DNA of 64,000 nucleotides, taken from NCBI RefSeq assembly GCF_001267175.1, contig NZ_CP012358.1, positions 1,944,001 to 2,008,000 on the forward strand. The letters run 5' to 3'. The notes under the pieces are model-generated. The model searched no databases and was not told the origin of the DNA. It was given only the letters and a program-made list of their open reading frames with translations. The position numbers were made by a program, and so were the translations under genes. Every line of letters begins with the position of its first letter. Position 1 is the stretch's first letter. This DNA is from Thiopseudomonas alkaliphila. GTDB taxonomy: Bacteria; Pseudomonadota; Gammaproteobacteria; Pseudomonadales; Pseudomonadaceae. Below, piece after piece: positions 8,967 to 17,760 of this stretch.

Positions 8967-9923
8967 ATGTCCTTAAAAGTCGGCGTGGTAATGGATCCCA
9001 TTGATGAGATTGCATTCTATAAAGACAGCACCTTAGCGATGTTACTTGCAGCTCAGGCCAAAGGGTGGTCGTTATTTTATATGGAGCCGCATGATCTGTA
9101 CCAGCTTCGTTCTGAGGTGCGGGCAAAAATGTGTCCCTTACGTGTTTTTAACGATTCTGAGCATTGGTTTGAGTTGGATCATGAAATTGATTTAGCACTA
9201 GGTGAGCTTGATGTCATTTTAATGCGCAAAGACCCTCCATTTGATAATGAGTTTTTATATAGCACTTACTTATTAGAGCAAGCCGAGCAAGCAGGTTGTC
9301 TAGTGGTAAATAAAGCTGCCAGTTTGCGCGATTGTAATGAAAAGCTATTTGCGACGTTATTTCCTGAGTTAACTCCAACCACTTTAGTTTCACGTCGTCC
9401 TGATATTATTCGTCAGTTTGTGCAAGAGCAAAAAGATGTAATTCTCAAGCCGTTAGACGGCATGGGTGGCTCGTCTATCTTTCGACACCGAGAGGGAGAT
9501 CCGAACTTATCTGTAATTTTAGAAACTCTAACAGTACATGGTACTCAACAAATTATGGCACAAGCTTATCTGCCAGCGATCGTGGAAGGTGATAAGCGTA
9601 TTTTGATGATTGATGGTGAGCCTGTACCTTATTGCTTGGCACGAATTCCAGCACAAGGTGAAACCCGCGGCAACTTGGCGGCTGGCGGACGTGGTGAGGC
9701 GCGCCCCTTAACCGAGCAAGACTTAGCCATTGCTAAGGCGGTCGGCCCAGAGTTACGTAAGCGGGGTTTACTCTTTGTTGGCCTAGATGTGATTGGTGAT
9801 CGTTTAACTGAAATTAACGTCACCAGCCCAACATGTATTCGCGAGATTGATCAGGCTTACGATACAAAAATAGCTGCACGCTTGATGGATGTAATTGAGC
9901 AAAAGGTTTCTGAAAAAGCATAA
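8967..9923 (+). CDS. gshB: Glutathione synthetase
   Basis: This ATP-grasp ligase joins gamma-glutamylcysteine and glycine, the last step of glutathione synthesis. Its 318 residues match the family. Visible landmarks are the start MSLKVGVVMDPID, the ATP-grasp segment DVILKPLDGMGGSSIFR, RGNLAAGGRG, and the metal/substrate segment EINVTSPTCIREID near the C-terminus. In Pseudomonas it is followed by a tonB-like gene and then yqgE. Here the tonB-like gene is missing and a terminator follows, so gshB is probably monocistronic. The gene and its flanks look more AT-rich than average for the window. Confidence 0.95.
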   Translation: MSLKVGVVMDPIDEIAFYKDSTLAMLLAAQAKGWSLFYMEPHDLYQLRSEVRAKMCPLRVFNDSEHWFELDHEIDLALGELDVILMRKDPPFDNEFLYSTYLLEQAEQAGCLVVNKAASLRDCNEKLFATLFPELTPTTLVSRRPDIIRQFVQEQKDVILKPLDGMGGSSIFRHREGDPNLSVILETLTVHGTQQIMAQAYLPAIVEGDKRILMIDGEPVPYCLARIPAQGETRGNLAAGGRGEARPLTEQDLAIAKAVGPELRKRGLLFVGLDVIGDRLTEINVTSPTCIREIDQAYDTKIAARLMDVIEQKVSEKA

Positions 9924-9937
9924 GTTTTAGCGTTAAG

Positions 9938-9995
9938 TTAACAGCATCTAATATCTTAATCATTGATATTACATCCAGGGTGCTGTTAATTTTTC
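9938..9995 (+). terminator. Rho-independent terminator after gshB
   Basis: TTAACAGCA (9938-9946) pairs with TGCTGTTAA (9981-9989), followed by five T. A second inner inverted repeat (TAATATC with GATATTA) lies in the loop, so the structure is a branched or long hairpin. Confidence 0.7.
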
Positions 9996-10192
9996 TGTAA
10001 AGTATTTGTATGCTATTCGCCAACTAGTTTTTATTGTTTATTGTCAAATAAGCATTTGTCTAAGAGTTTAGCTGCTGCATTCAAGTGTTGAGCTCTTATT
10101 GCTTTGATTGAAGACTGTTGTTTATTCGCTCAGAGAGGATTTTAGCTGAAAAGCTATGTGTAAAGCTTATTCAAGTACCTTAGTAGAGTAGA

Positions 10193-10771
10193 ATGGTGTA
10201 CATGAAAAAAGATAATTTTGTTTCATTACGGCATCACTTTTTAATTGCTATGCCCAATTTACAGGACAGCTATTTTAGCCAGTCTGTGGTGTATCTGGTT
10301 GAGCACAGCCCCAAAGGGGCAATGGGGCTGATTATTAATCAGCCCAGTGGGCTTAATCTATCGGATATTTTGCAGCAGTTACGTCCAGAAAATACGGCGC
10401 CTACGGGTTTTATGCATAGTGTGCATAATGGCGGGCCAGTAGACACTGGACGTGGTTTTGTGCTGCATTCAGCTGAACAAAACTATCGCGAAAGCATTGA
10501 GCTTAACGGCTTACGCTTAAGTACTTCACAAGACGTATTGTTTGCCATTGCTGACCAGCAAGATGCGCCAGCAAAAAGCCTGATTGCGCTAGGTTTTGCC
10601 GGTTGGGATGCGGGGCAGTTAGAGCAAGAGTTAGCGGCTAACAGTTGGCTTATGGTACCCGCTACTGAACGCATTATCTTTGACACACCAGCCACTGAAA
10701 AGCGGGCCCAAGCTGCTGCGCTGCTGGGGATTAATCTTAACCAACTCTCTACCCAAGTAGGTCATGCATGA
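10193..10771 (+). CDS. yqgE: YqgE/AlgH family protein (DUF179)
   Basis: This 192-residue conserved protein has the family pattern: HFLIAMPNLQDSYFSQSVVYLVEH and GAMGLIINQPSG near the N-terminus, then NGGPVDTGRGFVLH, and FAGWDAGQLEQEL in the second half. It is called AlgH in Pseudomonas; its biochemical role is not established. The ATG at 10193 and another at 10202 (MKKDNF) are both possible; neither has a strong ribosome-binding site. Its stop overlaps the ruvX start (ATGA), and it heads the yqgE-ruvX-pyrR-pyrB-pyrC' unit. Confidence 0.9.
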   Translation: MVYMKKDNFVSLRHHFLIAMPNLQDSYFSQSVVYLVEHSPKGAMGLIINQPSGLNLSDILQQLRPENTAPTGFMHSVHNGGPVDTGRGFVLHSAEQNYRESIELNGLRLSTSQDVLFAIADQQDAPAKSLIALGFAGWDAGQLEQELAANSWLMVPATERIIFDTPATEKRAQAAALLGINLNQLSTQVGHA

Positions 10772-11205
10772 GTGGGCAATCGATTCAAACAGTGCTGGGA
10801 TTTGACTATGGCACCCGCCAAATTGGTGTGGCAGTTGGACAAACGGTCACCGCCCAAGCGCGTGAGCTGACCACCCTCAAAGCGCAAAATGGTGTACCTA
10901 ATTGGGAGCAAGTCGCGCAACTGCTCGACGAGTGGCAACCCGATGCAGTGGTGGTGGGTTTACCGTTAAATATGGATGGGAGCCGTAGTGAGATGTGTGA
11001 GCGGGCAGAGAAATTTGCGCGCCGTTTAGAAGGACGTTTCAATGTCACTTATTTTATGCATGATGAGCGTCTGACTACCTTTGAAGCCAAGGGACAGCGT
11101 TTGCAAGCCGGTGACTATGCTAAAAATTTTCGTGAGCGACCTGTGGATGCCATAGCAGCAGCGCTGTTATTACAGGGATGGCTTGAACACTTTGTGCAAC
11201 ACTAG
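10768..11205 (+). CDS. ruvX: Holliday junction resolvase-like RuvX/YqgF, pre-16S rRNA nuclease
   Basis: This 145-residue RNase H-fold nuclease contributes to 16S rRNA 5' end maturation. Motifs are [16 protein letters not shown] (first catalytic Asp) at 10-24, [12 protein letters not shown] in the middle, DERLTTFEA (second acidic site), and [13 protein letters not shown] near the C-terminus. Translation is coupled to yqgE through a 4-base overlap, and pyrR follows after eight bases. Gene order is identical to Pseudomonas. Confidence 0.95.
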   Translation: MSGQSIQTVLGFDYGTRQIGVAVGQTVTAQARELTTLKAQNGVPNWEQVAQLLDEWQPDAVVVGLPLNMDGSRSEMCERAEKFARRLEGRFNVTYFMHDERLTTFEAKGQRLQAGDYAKNFRERPVDAIAAALLLQGWLEHFVQH

Positions 11206-11213
11206 GAGGAGCC

Positions 11214-11720
11214 ATGACTTTACCTCAACCCCATGACCTATTACCGGTAATGGCGCAGCAGCTAGAGGCGTATTTAGCCGAGCGGCAAATTGAACAACCC
11301 CACTTTGTCAGTATTCAAACTGGCGGGGTATGGGTGGCTAATGCCTTATTAGCAGCAATGAATCGAGCTGATCAGCCATTGGGAACCTTAAATGTATCCT
11401 TTTATCGCGATGATTTTAGCCGCAAAGGGCTGCACCCATTAGTCCGCCCATCACAGCTGCCCTTTGATATCGAAGGCCAGCATTTAGTGTTAATTGATGA
11501 CGTGTTAATGAGTGGCCGAACCATTCGTGCAGCACTGAATGAACTGTTTGATTATGGTCGCCCAGCCAGCGTGACCTTAGTCTGCTTATTAGATTTAAAT
11601 GCTCGCGAATTGCCGATTCGCCCTGATATTGTCGGGGCAACACTTACTTTACCTGCCGCGCAGCGAGTAAAATTAACCGGACCTGAACCTTTAGCCATTG
11701 AGCTAAGAACTCTTGCGTAA
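11214..11720 (+). CDS. pyrR: Bifunctional pyrimidine regulatory protein / uracil phosphoribosyltransferase
   Basis: This type I phosphoribosyltransferase has 168 residues. The PRPP-binding loop [13 protein letters not shown] is at about 92-104, and [12 protein letters not shown] is near the N-terminus. In Pseudomonas, PyrR lies just before pyrB and is implicated in pyrimidine regulation; in Gram-positive bacteria it acts by attenuation. I see no attenuator hairpin in the 20-base gap before pyrB. AGGAGG lies five bases ahead of the ATG. Confidence 0.92.
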   Translation: MTLPQPHDLLPVMAQQLEAYLAERQIEQPHFVSIQTGGVWVANALLAAMNRADQPLGTLNVSFYRDDFSRKGLHPLVRPSQLPFDIEGQHLVLIDDVLMSGRTIRAALNELFDYGRPASVTLVCLLDLNARELPIRPDIVGATLTLPAAQRVKLTGPEPLAIELRTLA

Positions 11721-11740
11721 TTGTCATACTGGAAACGCCC

Positions 11741-12757
11741 ATGCCCTCTAAATTTGCTGCTTGTCCTTTGCAACTTAATGAACACGGTCGCTTGCGACAC
11801 TTTCTCTCTTTGGATGGATTACCGAAAGAGATGCTCACCGAAATCTTGGACACAGCCGATTCCTTTTTAGAGGTGGGCGCTCGAGCAGTTAAAAAAGTGC
11901 CGTTACTGCGTGGAATGACAGTGTGTAACGTGTTTTTTGAAAACTCGACCCGTACCCGCACCACCTTTGAACTGGCAGCTAAGCGTTTATCAGCCGACGT
12001 ATTAACGCTCAACGTTTCAACCTCGTCGACTAGTAAAGGTGAAACCCTGACCGATACCTTGCGTAACCTTGAAGCGATGGCGGCCGATATGTTTGTGGTG
12101 CGCCATGCCGACTCAGGCGCTGCCCACTTTATTGCCGAGCATGTCAGCCCCAATGTAGCGATTATCAATGGCGGTGATGGCCGTCATGCACACCCGACTC
12201 AGGGGATGCTCGATATGTTGACCATTCGTCGACATAAGGGGGATTTTTCTAAGTTATCGGTGGCTATTGTTGGCGATATTCTGCATTCGCGAGTGGCGCG
12301 CTCAGATATGTTGGCGCTGAAGACTTTAGGTTGCCCAGATATTCGAGTGATTGCGCCAAAAACCTTATTGCCTGTGGGGCTAGAGCAGTATGGGGTATCG
12401 GTTTATCACGATATTGAGCAGGGCCTCAAAGACGTGGATGTGATCATTATGTTGCGCTTACAGCGCGAGCGGATGCAAGGTGGGCTGCTGCCTAGCCATG
12501 GCGAGTTTTTTCGTTTATATGGGCTCACAGAGCAGCGGCTAGCTTTAGCTAAACCAGATGCCATTGTGATGCACCCAGGGCCGATTAATCGTGGCGTAGA
12601 GATTGAATCAGCGGTAGCCGATAGCGCCCAGTCGTTGATCTTAAATCAAGTTACTTACGGCATTGCGATACGCATGGCAGTGTTGTCTATGGCGATGAGC
12701 GGGCAGATGGAGCAACGGAATGAGTTTGAGCGTTTAGCGGCACAGGAGATCAACTAA
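11741..12757 (+). CDS. pyrB: Aspartate carbamoyltransferase catalytic subunit
   Basis: This 338-residue enzyme condenses carbamoyl phosphate and aspartate in pyrimidine synthesis. The carbamoyl phosphate loop STRTRTTFE is at 69-77, HPTQGMLD near 153 and MHPGPINRG near 275. Pseudomonad ATCases are class A dodecamers of PyrB with the inactive dihydroorotase homologue PyrC'. The partner begins two bases downstream, so complex formation is expected here too. The N-terminal extension before [10 protein letters not shown] (about residues 1-18) is where class A enzymes bind regulatory nucleotides. Confidence 0.97.
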   Translation: MPSKFAACPLQLNEHGRLRHFLSLDGLPKEMLTEILDTADSFLEVGARAVKKVPLLRGMTVCNVFFENSTRTRTTFELAAKRLSADVLTLNVSTSSTSKGETLTDTLRNLEAMAADMFVVRHADSGAAHFIAEHVSPNVAIINGGDGRHAHPTQGMLDMLTIRRHKGDFSKLSVAIVGDILHSRVARSDMLALKTLGCPDIRVIAPKTLLPVGLEQYGVSVYHDIEQGLKDVDVIIMLRLQRERMQGGLLPSHGEFFRLYGLTEQRLALAKPDAIVMHPGPINRGVEIESAVADSAQSLILNQVTYGIAIRMAVLSMAMSGQMEQRNEFERLAAQEIN

Positions 12758-12758
12758 C

Positions 12759-14030
12759 ATGCGAATTCAGATCAGTGGCGCCCGTTTAATTGATCCAGCC
12801 AATCAGCTAGATCAAGTAGCCGATATTTTTATTCAGTCCGGTAAGGTGGTTGCGATCGGACGGATGCCCCGTGATTTTGTGGCCGATCAAATGATCGATG
12901 CCCATGGTTTAGTGGCAGCACCAGGGTTAGTCGATTTAGCCGCTTCGCTGCGCGAGCCAGGCTATGGCCGTAAAGGCAATATTGCCAGCGAAACCTTCGC
13001 TGCCGCAGTCGGTGGAGTAACTAGCCTATGCTGTACGCCCTTTACCAAACCGGTAACCGATACTGCAGCGGTGGTTGACTTAATCTTAGAAAAAGCCCGC
13101 GATCAAGGCTTTACCAAGGTATATCCTTTAGGTGCGCTAACCCAAGGTTTAAAAGGTGAGCAATTAGCAGAGTTAGTTACCTTAAAACAAGCTGGTTGTG
13201 TGGCCTTTACTAATGGTTTGCAGCCGATTGTGAATAACCGCGTGTTGCGCCATGCCTTAGAGTACGCTGCGACCTTTGATTTAACTGTGATCTTTCAACC
13301 TCAAGACGCTGATTTAGCTGCCGGTGGTATTGCTCACGAAGGTAAAACCGCGAGCTTCCGTGGCTTAGCGGGCATTCCAGAAACCGCTGAAACCGTGGCG
13401 TTATCTAGGGATTTACTACTGGTTGAGCAAAGTGGGGTACGGGCGCATTTTAGCCAGATTACCACTGCTAAAGGCGCTTATTTAATTGCTAAAGCCCAAG
13501 CCCGTGGTCTGCCGGTGACGGCTGATGTGGCAATGTATCAGTTGCTATTAAATGACGAAGAATTAATCGATTTTTCTAGTGACTACCATGTTATTCCGCC
13601 GATTCGCTCACAAGAAGATCAGCAAGGCTTACTCGAAGCGGTGAAGTCTGGAGTCATTGGTGCAATTGCTAGCCACCATCAGCCCCAAGAGCGCGATGCG
13701 AAGCTAGCGCCGTTTGCCGATACTGAACCTGGTATTAGCAGCATTGAAATTCTTTTACCCTTAGCGTTACGTTTAGTTGAGCAGGGGCTATTGGATTTAC
13801 CGACCGCGATTGCCCGCTTAACCTATGGCCCAGCACAAGCTCTGAATTTAAAAGCAGGCCGACTGACGGTTGGCTCGGTTGCCGATTTGGTGTTATTTGA
13901 TCCGCAGCAGAGCATCACGGTAGGTGAGCGTTGGTATTCGAAAGGTCGCAATTGTCCGTTTATGGGTGAAACCTTGCCGGGGCATGTGCGCTATACCCTG
14001 CTCAATGGTGAAATTATTTACCGCGCCTAA
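12759..14030 (+). CDS. pyrC': Inactive dihydroorotase-like ATCase subunit (PyrC')
   Basis: This 423-residue amidohydrolase-fold protein starts two bases after pyrB. Active dihydroorotases carry DxHxHxREPG; here residues 59-68 read DLAASLREPG, so both metal-binding His are replaced (Ala61 and Ser63). This is the hallmark of the PyrC' pseudo-enzyme that assembles with PyrB in Pseudomonas. Its role is therefore structural and regulatory within the ATCase dodecamer. An active PyrC must be encoded outside the window. A symmetric terminator follows. Confidence 0.93.
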   Translation: MRIQISGARLIDPANQLDQVADIFIQSGKVVAIGRMPRDFVADQMIDAHGLVAAPGLVDLAASLREPGYGRKGNIASETFAAAVGGVTSLCCTPFTKPVTDTAAVVDLILEKARDQGFTKVYPLGALTQGLKGEQLAELVTLKQAGCVAFTNGLQPIVNNRVLRHALEYAATFDLTVIFQPQDADLAAGGIAHEGKTASFRGLAGIPETAETVALSRDLLLVEQSGVRAHFSQITTAKGAYLIAKAQARGLPVTADVAMYQLLLNDEELIDFSSDYHVIPPIRSQEDQQGLLEAVKSGVIGAIASHHQPQERDAKLAPFADTEPGISSIEILLPLALRLVEQGLLDLPTAIARLTYGPAQALNLKAGRLTVGSVADLVLFDPQQSITVGERWYSKGRNCPFMGETLPGHVRYTLLNGEIIYRA

Positions 14031-14043
14031 ACCAGCGCTAAAT

Positions 14044-14071
14044 ATAACGGGGCGCTTAACTGCCCCGTTAT
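14044..14071. terminator. Bidirectional terminator between pyrC' and the RlmI-like gene
   Basis: ATAACGGGGC pairs perfectly with GCCCCGTTAT across an 8-base loop in the 53-base convergent gap. The U-tract is short on both sides. Confidence 0.6.
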
Positions 14072-14083
14072 TGATGGCAGTGA

Positions 14084-15280
14084 TTAACTGGTAGGTAAAA
14101 CACGGCATACCATGGTCTTTAGTACACGGCTTTCGTTGATCGCCGGATGGCTTGGGTAGCAAGGGCTAGCACCACTGACTTGTAGCACTTGTAGGTTACG
14201 ATCTAAGTGGCGAGCACTGGCCAGCAACGCTGCTTGCATTTGTTCTTCATTAAAGAAGGGCGAGCGCGAGTTGACCAGTAATAAACCATCGCGGTTGAGT
14301 AAACGCATGGCACCTTCATAGAGTTTGCGATAGCCTGCTTCACCGGTTTTGAGGTCTTTTTTACGCTTAATAAAGGCCGGTGGATCAATAATCACCAGAT
14401 CAAAACGCTGTTCTTCGGCTTTTAGGCTCTGCAAACCTTCTAGTACTTCCCCTTGTAAACACTGCACGATCTCTTGCACTTGATGCTGTTCAGCGTTTTC
14501 TAACAGTAAATCAGTGGCTAATTCGCCAGCTTCTAAGGCGACTACTGACTCTGCTCCAGCAATCGCTGCAGTAATTGGCCAAGCGCCAGTGTCGGCATAC
14601 AGGCAGAGTACGCGTCTATCAGTCACCCATTGCGCCAGCTGCTGACGGCTGCTTTGTAAGTCAAACTGCCACGAAGTTTTTTTCTTTTCTAAGGCGTGGG
14701 TGACAAAATCAAGGCCGTTTTCTTCCACCATCAGGGCTTCAGGAAACTCGCCATAGGCAGTTTCTACATAGCGTGGCAGCTCTTCCCAGTCGCGGTTAGG
14801 TAAATCATGGCGCCAGAGCACGGCTTCAGGCTTAAACACTTGCACGATTGCTTCCAGCAGCAGTGCTTTGTGCTGCTCCATCGCTTGGGTAGAAAGCTGC
14901 ACAACAAAGTAATCACCAAAGCGATCAATCTCAATCCCGGGTAAAAAGTCAGCTTCGGCATTCACTAAACGATAAAACGGGCTAGGATAGATTGCATCGC
15001 GCAATGAGGCGGCAATGTTTAAGCGGTGTACCAGTAGCGATTTATCAAACGGATGCTCAATATCGCGGGAGTATAAACGGGCACAGACCAACTGATTAGG
15101 CGCCATTAAGGCAATACCTAATGCCTTACCTTGGGCGCTTTCAATAATCACCGCTTGGCCTTGGCTAAATTGAGTCAGAGGTGTGAGTTTAGTATCGACT
15201 TCATTGCTGTAAACCCACAGATGGCCGCTGCGCAAACGGCGGTCGGCTTGGGCCTTGAGTCGAAGAATCGCCAGAGACAT
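14084..15280 (-). CDS. RlmI-like 23S rRNA methyltransferase homologue with eroded catalytic motifs
   Basis: This 398-residue protein is collinear with the Pseudomonas PUA-domain class I methyltransferase of the RlmI type. The N-terminal PUA domain is well kept (LRLKAQADRRLRSGHLWVYS). The motif around IIDPPAFIKRKKDLKTGE (298-313) is also kept. Three other motifs are not. The usual FYxxxR segment reads QFDLQ (205-209). The SAM motif, usually of the form VLDLFSYxGGW, reads VLCLYADTGAW (224-234). The SCS segment expected to hold the catalytic cysteine reads NSRS (337-340). The frame is intact, so it may be an RNA-binding protein without methyltransferase activity. The family call is firm; lost activity is inference. 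Confidence 0.8.
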   Translation of the reverse strand: MSLAILRLKAQADRRLRSGHLWVYSNEVDTKLTPLTQFSQGQAVIIESAQGKALGIALMAPNQLVCARLYSRDIEHPFDKSLLVHRLNIAASLRDAIYPSPFYRLVNAEADFLPGIEIDRFGDYFVVQLSTQAMEQHKALLLEAIVQVFKPEAVLWRHDLPNRDWEELPRYVETAYGEFPEALMVEENGLDFVTHALEKKKTSWQFDLQSSRQQLAQWVTDRRVLCLYADTGAWPITAAIAGAESVVALEAGELATDLLLENAEQHQVQEIVQCLQGEVLEGLQSLKAEEQRFDLVIIDPPAFIKRKKDLKTGEAGYRKLYEGAMRLLNRDGLLLVNSRSPFFNEEQMQAALLASARHLDRNLQVLQVSGASPCYPSHPAINESRVLKTMVCRVLPTS

Positions 15281-15379
15281 GTAACTACCCCAAAAAATAA
15301 TAAAAAACTGGGCCGTAGTTTACCTTGCGGTAACATACTGCGCTCATTCTTCTGTTACTTCGTCTTAGGATTGATCACC

Positions 15380-16273
15380 TTGTTTAAAGTACGCTGGAAA
15401 ATCGTTGTTCTTATGGCCTTATTAATATTACTCGGTAGTGCCAGCCATTATTTTCATTGGCATCAACAGTTATTGTTTTGGGTTAAAGAAACCACAGTCA
15501 GACAAAAAGTGCGCGAGCAAAGTATTTGGTTGCCCGATTATGAGGCGGTGATTCAAGCTAAGGAACTGCCGGGCCTAGAAAAGTATGAGACCTCGGCTTT
15601 AACTTGGAACCCAGCCACTCAAACGTTATTTAGCGTAACAGGCAAGATACCGCAACTTGTGGAAATCTCACCTGAGGGTGAGCTGTTGCGCAGAATTGAG
15701 CTTGAAGGGTTTGCTGATCCGGAAGGGGTTGAGGTAATTGATGCACAACGCATGGCTATTATCGATGAGCGTCGTGGCGAAATGGTGGTGTTTAAACTGC
15801 CGATTAAAGGCGATGTATTACGTTATGCAGAATTGGTCGCAGTCAACTTAGGCATTGTTAAAGCCGGCAATAAAGGTTTTGAAGGGATTGCTTGGGATGC
15901 GGTGAATCAGCGCATGATTTTAGCTAAAGAACGCAGTCCCTATGGGTTGTTTAGTCTGCCATTTCCTGACGACAATAACTTTCCTAAGACCCTGCAAGAG
16001 CTGCCTTCGAAGCATTTATTTGTGCGTGATATGTCATCTCTGGCGATTGACCCACGTACAGGACACATGCTGGTGTTATCCGATGAGTCGCGGTTGTTGG
16101 TAGAGCTAGATGAAAATGGGGAAACGGTCAGCTATATCAGTTTAGTTCGCGGTTTTAACGGCTTGAAAAAGAGTATTAATCAAGCCGAAGGGGTAGCGAT
16201 AGATGAGCACGGCACAATTTATTTAGTCAGTGAGCCAAACTTATTCTATGTCTTTAAAAAGCTCAAGAATTAG
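15380..16273 (+). CDS. SdiA-regulated domain protein, membrane-anchored beta-propeller-like
   Basis: The open frame runs from 15131 but overlaps the divergent gene at 15280, so translation must begin later. I chose the TTG at 15380 (MFKVRWKIVVL...), preceded by AGGA nine bases upstream; an ATG at 15413 is the alternative. The first choice gives about 297 residues with one N-terminal membrane anchor (about 6-24). The rest is periplasmic, with repeats such as FEGIAWDAVNQRMILAKERSP and EGVAIDEHGTIYLVSEPN. These are typical of SdiA-regulated (esterase-like phytase-related) propellers. The catalytic function is unknown. Confidence 0.75.
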   Translation: MFKVRWKIVVLMALLILLGSASHYFHWHQQLLFWVKETTVRQKVREQSIWLPDYEAVIQAKELPGLEKYETSALTWNPATQTLFSVTGKIPQLVEISPEGELLRRIELEGFADPEGVEVIDAQRMAIIDERRGEMVVFKLPIKGDVLRYAELVAVNLGIVKAGNKGFEGIAWDAVNQRMILAKERSPYGLFSLPFPDDNNFPKTLQELPSKHLFVRDMSSLAIDPRTGHMLVLSDESRLLVELDENGETVSYISLVRGFNGLKKSINQAEGVAIDEHGTIYLVSEPNLFYVFKKLKN

Positions 16274-16280
16274 CAATAAC

Positions 16281-17105
16281 TTAAGCCTTAGCTTGTGCCA
16301 GCAGGGGACGCAAACTGGCAAACCACGGCGCATCTTTTGCTAATGCCATAAAATAAGGGTTAAGTAAGCTCGCTTGAGCTGGGTAATTAAAACGACTGCC
16401 ATCTAACTTCAATACTACGCCGCCAGCGCCTTCGACTACCGCTTGGGCGGCGGCGGTATCCCACTGCGAAGTGGGCGCAAGGCGTGGATAAAAATCGACT
16501 AACCCCTGGGCTAATAAACAAAACTTGAGCGAGCTGCCAATGTTGGCCAGTTCTACTGCAAATTGTTGTTTGAGGGTGGCTAAGAGTTGCTCTTGTAACT
16601 CTGAACTATGGCGGCGACTGGCGACTACAGTCAGTGTTTCAGGGCTGTTACGTACCTTAATCGGCTGTGGGCTGCTGTGTGGTTCGATTAACCAAGCGCC
16701 TAACTCAGCGCCGCCATAAAAACATTGCTGCCGCACAGGTACGCCAACTACACCAAAGACCACTTGGCCCTGCTCGATTAGCGCCACATTGACGGTAAAT
16801 TCATCACTGCCATTGATAAACTCTTTGGTGCCATCGAGCGGATCAACCAACCACCAACGCTGCCATTGCTGGCGCTCACTTAGGGCAATAGCGCAGTCCT
16901 CTTCCGAGAGCACTGGGATTTCGGGAGCAATGTGCTGCAAACCTTGGCTTAAGACATGATGGGCGGCCAAGTCTGCCGCAGTGACTGGGGAGTTATCTGG
17001 TTTTTGGCTAACTTCGGTGTTGGTTTTCCAGTAAGGCAAAATGGCTGCACCGGCTTCCATCACCAGCGCCACAACGGCTTGCATTAGCGCATCAGAAATC
17101 TGCAT
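16281..17105 (-). CDS. cysQ: 3'(2'),5'-bisphosphate nucleotidase CysQ
   Basis: This 274-residue magnesium-dependent, lithium-sensitive phosphatase of the inositol monophosphatase fold recycles PAP from sulfate assimilation to AMP. Metal-binding motifs are visible: LSEEDCAI near 66, WWLVDPLDGTKEFINGSDEFT at about 84-104 and WDTAAAQAVVEGAGG near 217. Its start overlaps the nudE stop by one base, so the two are translationally coupled. The cysQ-nudE pair with divergent yrfG is the Pseudomonas arrangement. Confidence 0.94.
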   Translation of the reverse strand: MQISDALMQAVVALVMEAGAAILPYWKTNTEVSQKPDNSPVTAADLAAHHVLSQGLQHIAPEIPVLSEEDCAIALSERQQWQRWWLVDPLDGTKEFINGSDEFTVNVALIEQGQVVFGVVGVPVRQQCFYGGAELGAWLIEPHSSPQPIKVRNSPETLTVVASRRHSSELQEQLLATLKQQFAVELANIGSSLKFCLLAQGLVDFYPRLAPTSQWDTAAAQAVVEGAGGVVLKLDGSRFNYPAQASLLNPYFMALAKDAPWFASLRPLLAQAKA

Positions 17106-17692
17106 TAAGGTGCTCCCTTAACATCAGTAGGCTTGAGTAAGCCGCGCTGCTGTAATAGATCGCGTACCACATAGAGCGCCGCTAAAGCGCGGCCTTCCGA
17201 AAAGTTAGGGCGAGCTAATAAGCCGAGTAAGTCATTGAGCGAGGCTGTTTCAACCCCCATAGGTTCAGGCTCATCACCCTCAAGCCGAGATGGGTATAAA
17301 TCGCGAGCCAGCACCACTTGTATGCGTTGGCTCATATAGCCGGGCGATAAGCTCAGCTCGGTGATCCATTCTAGTTCACGGGCAGCATAGCCTGCTTCTT
17401 CTTGCAGCTCACGATTGGCGGCCATTAAGGCATCTTCACCGGGATCAATCAGCCCCTTAGGTAGGGTTAATTCGTAGCTTTCAGTGCCGGCGCAGTACTC
17501 TTCAATTAACACAAAGTTTTCGGCATCGAGCATGGCCACAATCATCACCGCACCTAGGCCGCCGGGTTTACCGCGTAAGCGCTCGTAGGTGCGCTGCACG
17601 CCATTACTGAAGCGTAGCTCTAATTGTTCTACCCGAAATAAACGGCTCTTTGCCACTTCTTGAGTAGCTAAAATTTCAGGTTTTTTACGCAT
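17105..17692 (-). CDS. nudE: ADP compounds hydrolase NudE (Nudix family)
   Basis: This 195-residue Nudix hydrolase cleaves ADP-ribose and related ADP compounds such as NADH or diadenosine polyphosphates. The Nudix box GX5EX7REUXEEXGU is complete: GLIDPGE, seven residues, then RELQEEAGY. It is the first gene of the nudE-cysQ pair and divergent from yrfG. The upstream gap of 68 bases must hold both promoters. Substrate preference is inferred from synteny and family. Confidence 0.92.
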   Translation of the reverse strand: MRKKPEILATQEVAKSRLFRVEQLELRFSNGVQRTYERLRGKPGGLGAVMIVAMLDAENFVLIEEYCAGTESYELTLPKGLIDPGEDALMAANRELQEEAGYAARELEWITELSLSPGYMSQRIQVVLARDLYPSRLEGDEPEPMGVETASLNDLLGLLARPNFSEGRALAALYVVRDLLQQRGLLKPTDVKGAP

Positions 17693-17760
17693 ATAGAGGC
17701 TCCTTTAGTGATTCCTTGTATCATACCTTGCTCGACAATCAATTGAATGGGTTAGTTTGC

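Noticed and set aside
11644..12168. A 174-residue open frame antisense to pyrB
   Set aside because: It lies fully opposite strongly conserved pyrR/pyrB coding sequence, has a composition typical of mirror frames and no ribosome-binding site.
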